A stretch of DNA of 64,000 bases, taken from Sphingomonas sp. (GTDB taxonomy: Bacteria > Pseudomonadota > Alphaproteobacteria > Sphingomonadales > Sphingomonadaceae). The notes beneath the pieces are model-generated. The model was not told the DNA's origin, searched no databases, and saw only the letters and a list, made by a program, of their open reading frames with translations. The stretch is from contig NZ_JAQZBC010000001.1 in NCBI RefSeq assembly GCF_029239295.1, positions 186,001 through 250,000 of the forward strand, written 5' to 3'. How positions within the stretch are numbered: position 1 is the stretch's first letter; each line of letters opens with the position of its first letter. Shown here piece by piece: positions 61,891-64,000 of this stretch. The position numbers were made by a program, and so were the translations under genes.

Positions 61891-64000
61891 ATGAACCGCG
61901 CCTTTTCGGGCGGCGTCGTTGCGACGCTGCTCGCCTGTTCGTCGACGGCAGCGCTCGCGCAGGCGCAGGGGCCCGGCGACGAGGGCGACATTGTGGTCAC
62001 CGCGCAAAAGGTGGAACAGCGGATCGAGGACGTGCCACTCGCCGTGACGGCCGTCACGCAAGAACGGATGCGCGAGATCGGTGTCAATTCGCTGTCCGAA
62101 GTTGCGCTGTTCGTGCCTGGCCTGCGGGTGCAGGAGCAGAGCGCGAACAACCCGGGCTTCGTGATCCGCGGTATCACCTCGGATTCGGGCTCCTCGCAGC
62201 AGGGCGCGCGCGTCACGCTCTATTACAATGGCGTCGACATCAGCCGCTCTCGCGGTGCGTACCAGGATCTTTTCGATCTCGAGCGACTGGAGGTGGTGAA
62301 GGGGCCGCAGGCGACGCTGTTCGGCACCGCCGCCGCAATCGGCGCGGTCAGCATCGTCTCGGCCAAGCCGCAGCCCGGCTTCTCGGGCGAAGTGCTGGCC
62401 ACCTACGGCAATTATGATCGCACCCAGGTGTCGGGTTTCATCAACGCCGGCAGCGATACACTCGCCGCTCGCCTCGCCTTTGCCTACAAATATCGCGACG
62501 GTTATGTCCGCAACATCGCCGGTGATCCGAACGTTCCCAATCAGAACCAGGGTCGCGTCGATCAGGACAACCTGAACAGCCAGGACCAGCGCGGCATTCG
62601 CGGGTCGCTCCGCTGGACGCCATCCGATGCGGTGACCGCCGATCTCATCCTCACCTATGATGGTCAGCGTAACCCCGCCACTGCGTTCAAGAGCCGCGTG
62701 TTCGCCCCGACCGGCGGGCAGACCGGGGATTATGGCTATGCTGAACTGTCCGGTTCGCCGCTCAGCCAAGAGGTGCTCGGCAAGCGGAAGCTCGGCCTCG
62801 ATCGCGACGTTTATGACGCGAACCTGACGATCAACGTCGATATCGCGCCGGGTGTCACCTTCACCACCGTGAACGGCTATCGCAAATTCAACGCTCTGGA
62901 GACGTTCGACGCGGATGGCGGCCCAGCCTGGTATCTCGAGTTTGCAGAGGATGCGAAGGGGGATCAGTGGAGCCACGAAGGCCGTTTCAACTTCAGCGGC
63001 GAACGCTACCGCGCTTCATTCGGCTGGAACGCCTTCTTTGAAAATGGCTACCAGCGCGTGCCGTTCTCGACCGAGGAGGGGACGTATATCGCCTGTTCCG
63101 TCGCCGCGCCTTATGCCCAGGTGCGCGCCGCGCTGAACGCGGCCGGCCTGCCGACCGGCACCAACTGTATCGCACCTAACGGTACGATCCTGGCGGCCCG
63201 CGCCACGCAGATCCTATCGCGCGGCGCTGCGACGGTCGTGCCTTATGCCTCGGAATTCACGAACTACGGCAATAACGACACCTATTCAGTGTTCGCGGAC
63301 GCGACCTGGATCCCCACTGACACGTTCGAACTGACCGCCGGCGCGCGCGTGCTGATCGAGGATCGCCAGTCCGGCTATAGCGCGATCCAGCCGAACTCGG
63401 TCCTGCTCGCCCCGCTTGGGGTGCGCACCAGCCTGCTCGGCACGGTCAGCACGGGCGGCGCGAAGTTCGAGGCGAAGCGGAGTTTCGCAGCGGTGCTGCC
63501 GCGCGTGAATGCGCTCTTCCGCATGACTGACGATCTCAACCTCTTCGCCACCGTTAGCAAGGGGCGTCGCTCCCCCGTGGTTCAGCTCGGCTCTGCGGCC
63601 GACCCGGCCGGTGCGATCCCCGCACTTCAGATCGTGCCGGAGGAGGCGGTGTGGAACTATGAAGCCGGCATCAAGGCAGGCAGTCGAACGTTGTCGGGAA
63701 CGCTGTCGGTGTTCTACCAGACCTATGACGATTTCCAGGTCAGCGTCACCGATCCAACCGGTCGCGTGACGACGCAGAGCGCCGGCACCGCAAACAACCT
63801 GGGTGTCGAGCTGGAAGGCACCTGGCGCCCTGCCGAGTTCCTCAGTGTGTTCGGCAGTTTCGGCTACATCGATGGCGGGATCAGCGACAAGCCGCTGCCC
63901 GGCGGCGGCACCAACGTCTTCGCGGGCAACCGCTTTCGCCTCCAGCCGGAGGTGATTGCGGCGGGCGGCGCTAGCCTGCGCCTGCCGTTGCGCGAAGGCA
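61891..64000 (+). CDS. TonB-dependent outer-membrane receptor (3' end cut by window edge)
   Basis: At least 703 residues are present. A signal peptide (ending TAALAQAQG), a TonB box (DIVVTAQK), a plug (DVPLAVTAVTQERMREIGVN, IRGITSDSG, LERLEVVKGPQATLFGTAAA) and many beta-barrel strands are visible. The family imports siderophores, vitamins or sugars across the outer membrane using TonB-ExbBD. This subgroup (AVTAVTQERM-type plug) is common in sphingomonads. Substrate unknown; C-terminus is missing. Confidence 0.9.
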   Translation, partial: MNRAFSGGVVATLLACSSTAALAQAQGPGDEGDIVVTAQKVEQRIEDVPLAVTAVTQERMREIGVNSLSEVALFVPGLRVQEQSANNPGFVIRGITSDSGSSQQGARVTLYYNGVDISRSRGAYQDLFDLERLEVVKGPQATLFGTAAAIGAVSIVSAKPQPGFSGEVLATYGNYDRTQVSGFINAGSDTLAARLAFAYKYRDGYVRNIAGDPNVPNQNQGRVDQDNLNSQDQRGIRGSLRWTPSDAVTADLILTYDGQRNPATAFKSRVFAPTGGQTGDYGYAELSGSPLSQEVLGKRKLGLDRDVYDANLTINVDIAPGVTFTTVNGYRKFNALETFDADGGPAWYLEFAEDAKGDQWSHEGRFNFSGERYRASFGWNAFFENGYQRVPFSTEEGTYIACSVAAPYAQVRAALNAAGLPTGTNCIAPNGTILAARATQILSRGAATVVPYASEFTNYGNNDTYSVFADATWIPTDTFELTAGARVLIEDRQSGYSAIQPNSVLLAPLGVRTSLLGTVSTGGAKFEAKRSFAAVLPRVNALFRMTDDLNLFATVSKGRRSPVVQLGSAADPAGAIPALQIVPEEAVWNYEAGIKAGSRTLSGTLSVFYQTYDDFQVSVTDPTGRVTTQSAGTANNLGVELEGTWRPAEFLSVFGSFGYIDGGISDKPLPGGGTNVFAGNRFRLQPEVIAAGGASLRLPLREG

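Overview
The window is GC-rich, densely coded DNA from an alphaproteobacterium, most likely Sphingomonas or a close relative. The supporting features are a TonB-ExbB-ExbD-ExbD operon next to a TonB-dependent receptor gene, an alpha-type parC, purC-purS-purQ in sphingomonad style, a DUF1285/NUDIX/CCA-transferase string, and many small proteins of sphingomonad type. The species assignment is inference; no rRNA gene is present.

Host segment 1 (1-16.1 kb). On the minus strand lies a three-part efflux system (outer-membrane NodT-type factor, HlyD-type adaptor, RbbA/YhiH-like double ABC ATPase plus permease that runs off the left edge). On the plus strand a FixL/FixJ-like two-component system is followed by Hsp20, a DUF1269 protein, a Zn alcohol dehydrogenase, a lipoprotein, a GH130 protein, PEP synthase and a PfkB kinase. 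This looks like a stress or low-oxygen carbon-metabolism block. The FixL-like sensor lacks the haem-ligand histidine at the expected column.

Island (16174-39938, about 23.8 kb). It is integrated in a tRNA-Arg(TCT) gene. A 17-bp core is repeated exactly at 16157-16173 and 39922-39938. The displaced 3' half of the host tRNA sits at 16129-16173, and the island supplies a new 3' half, restoring a complete tRNA at 39894-39970. A P4-type integrase lies at the left end, and near-identical 22-bp arm-site candidates lie inside both ends. Contents from left to right: integrase; a three-gene minus-strand operon (AAA+ ATPase, cytoplasmic subtilase, unknown beta-rich protein); small minus-strand genes; a divergent control region with two excisionase-like HTH proteins; a chain of overlapping small genes around a DUF1376 replication protein; a putative AbiC-type abortive-infection protein; a thermonuclease-like protein; a SIR2-NB-ARC-TPR protein; and a lone tape-measure-like gene with an embedded M15 peptidase domain. 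No capsid, portal, terminase or other tail gene is present. The element therefore looks like a satellite or decayed prophage carrying two or three candidate antiphage systems. The AAA/subtilase/unknown triad and the SIR2-NB-ARC-TPR protein are the strongest candidates for an undescribed system.

Host segment 2 (39.9-64 kb). Core genes resume: a queuosine-precursor transporter; purQ, purS and purC; an alpha/beta hydrolase; parC; a GGDEF-EAL protein; CCA-transferase, NUDIX, DUF1285 and GNAT genes; a dihydroneopterin-aldolase-like gene; the tonB operon ending in a strong terminator; dcd; an EnvZ/OmpR-like pair; an EF-hand protein; a tyrosine phosphatase; an XpaC-like/TelA pair; and a TonB-dependent receptor gene cut by the right edge.
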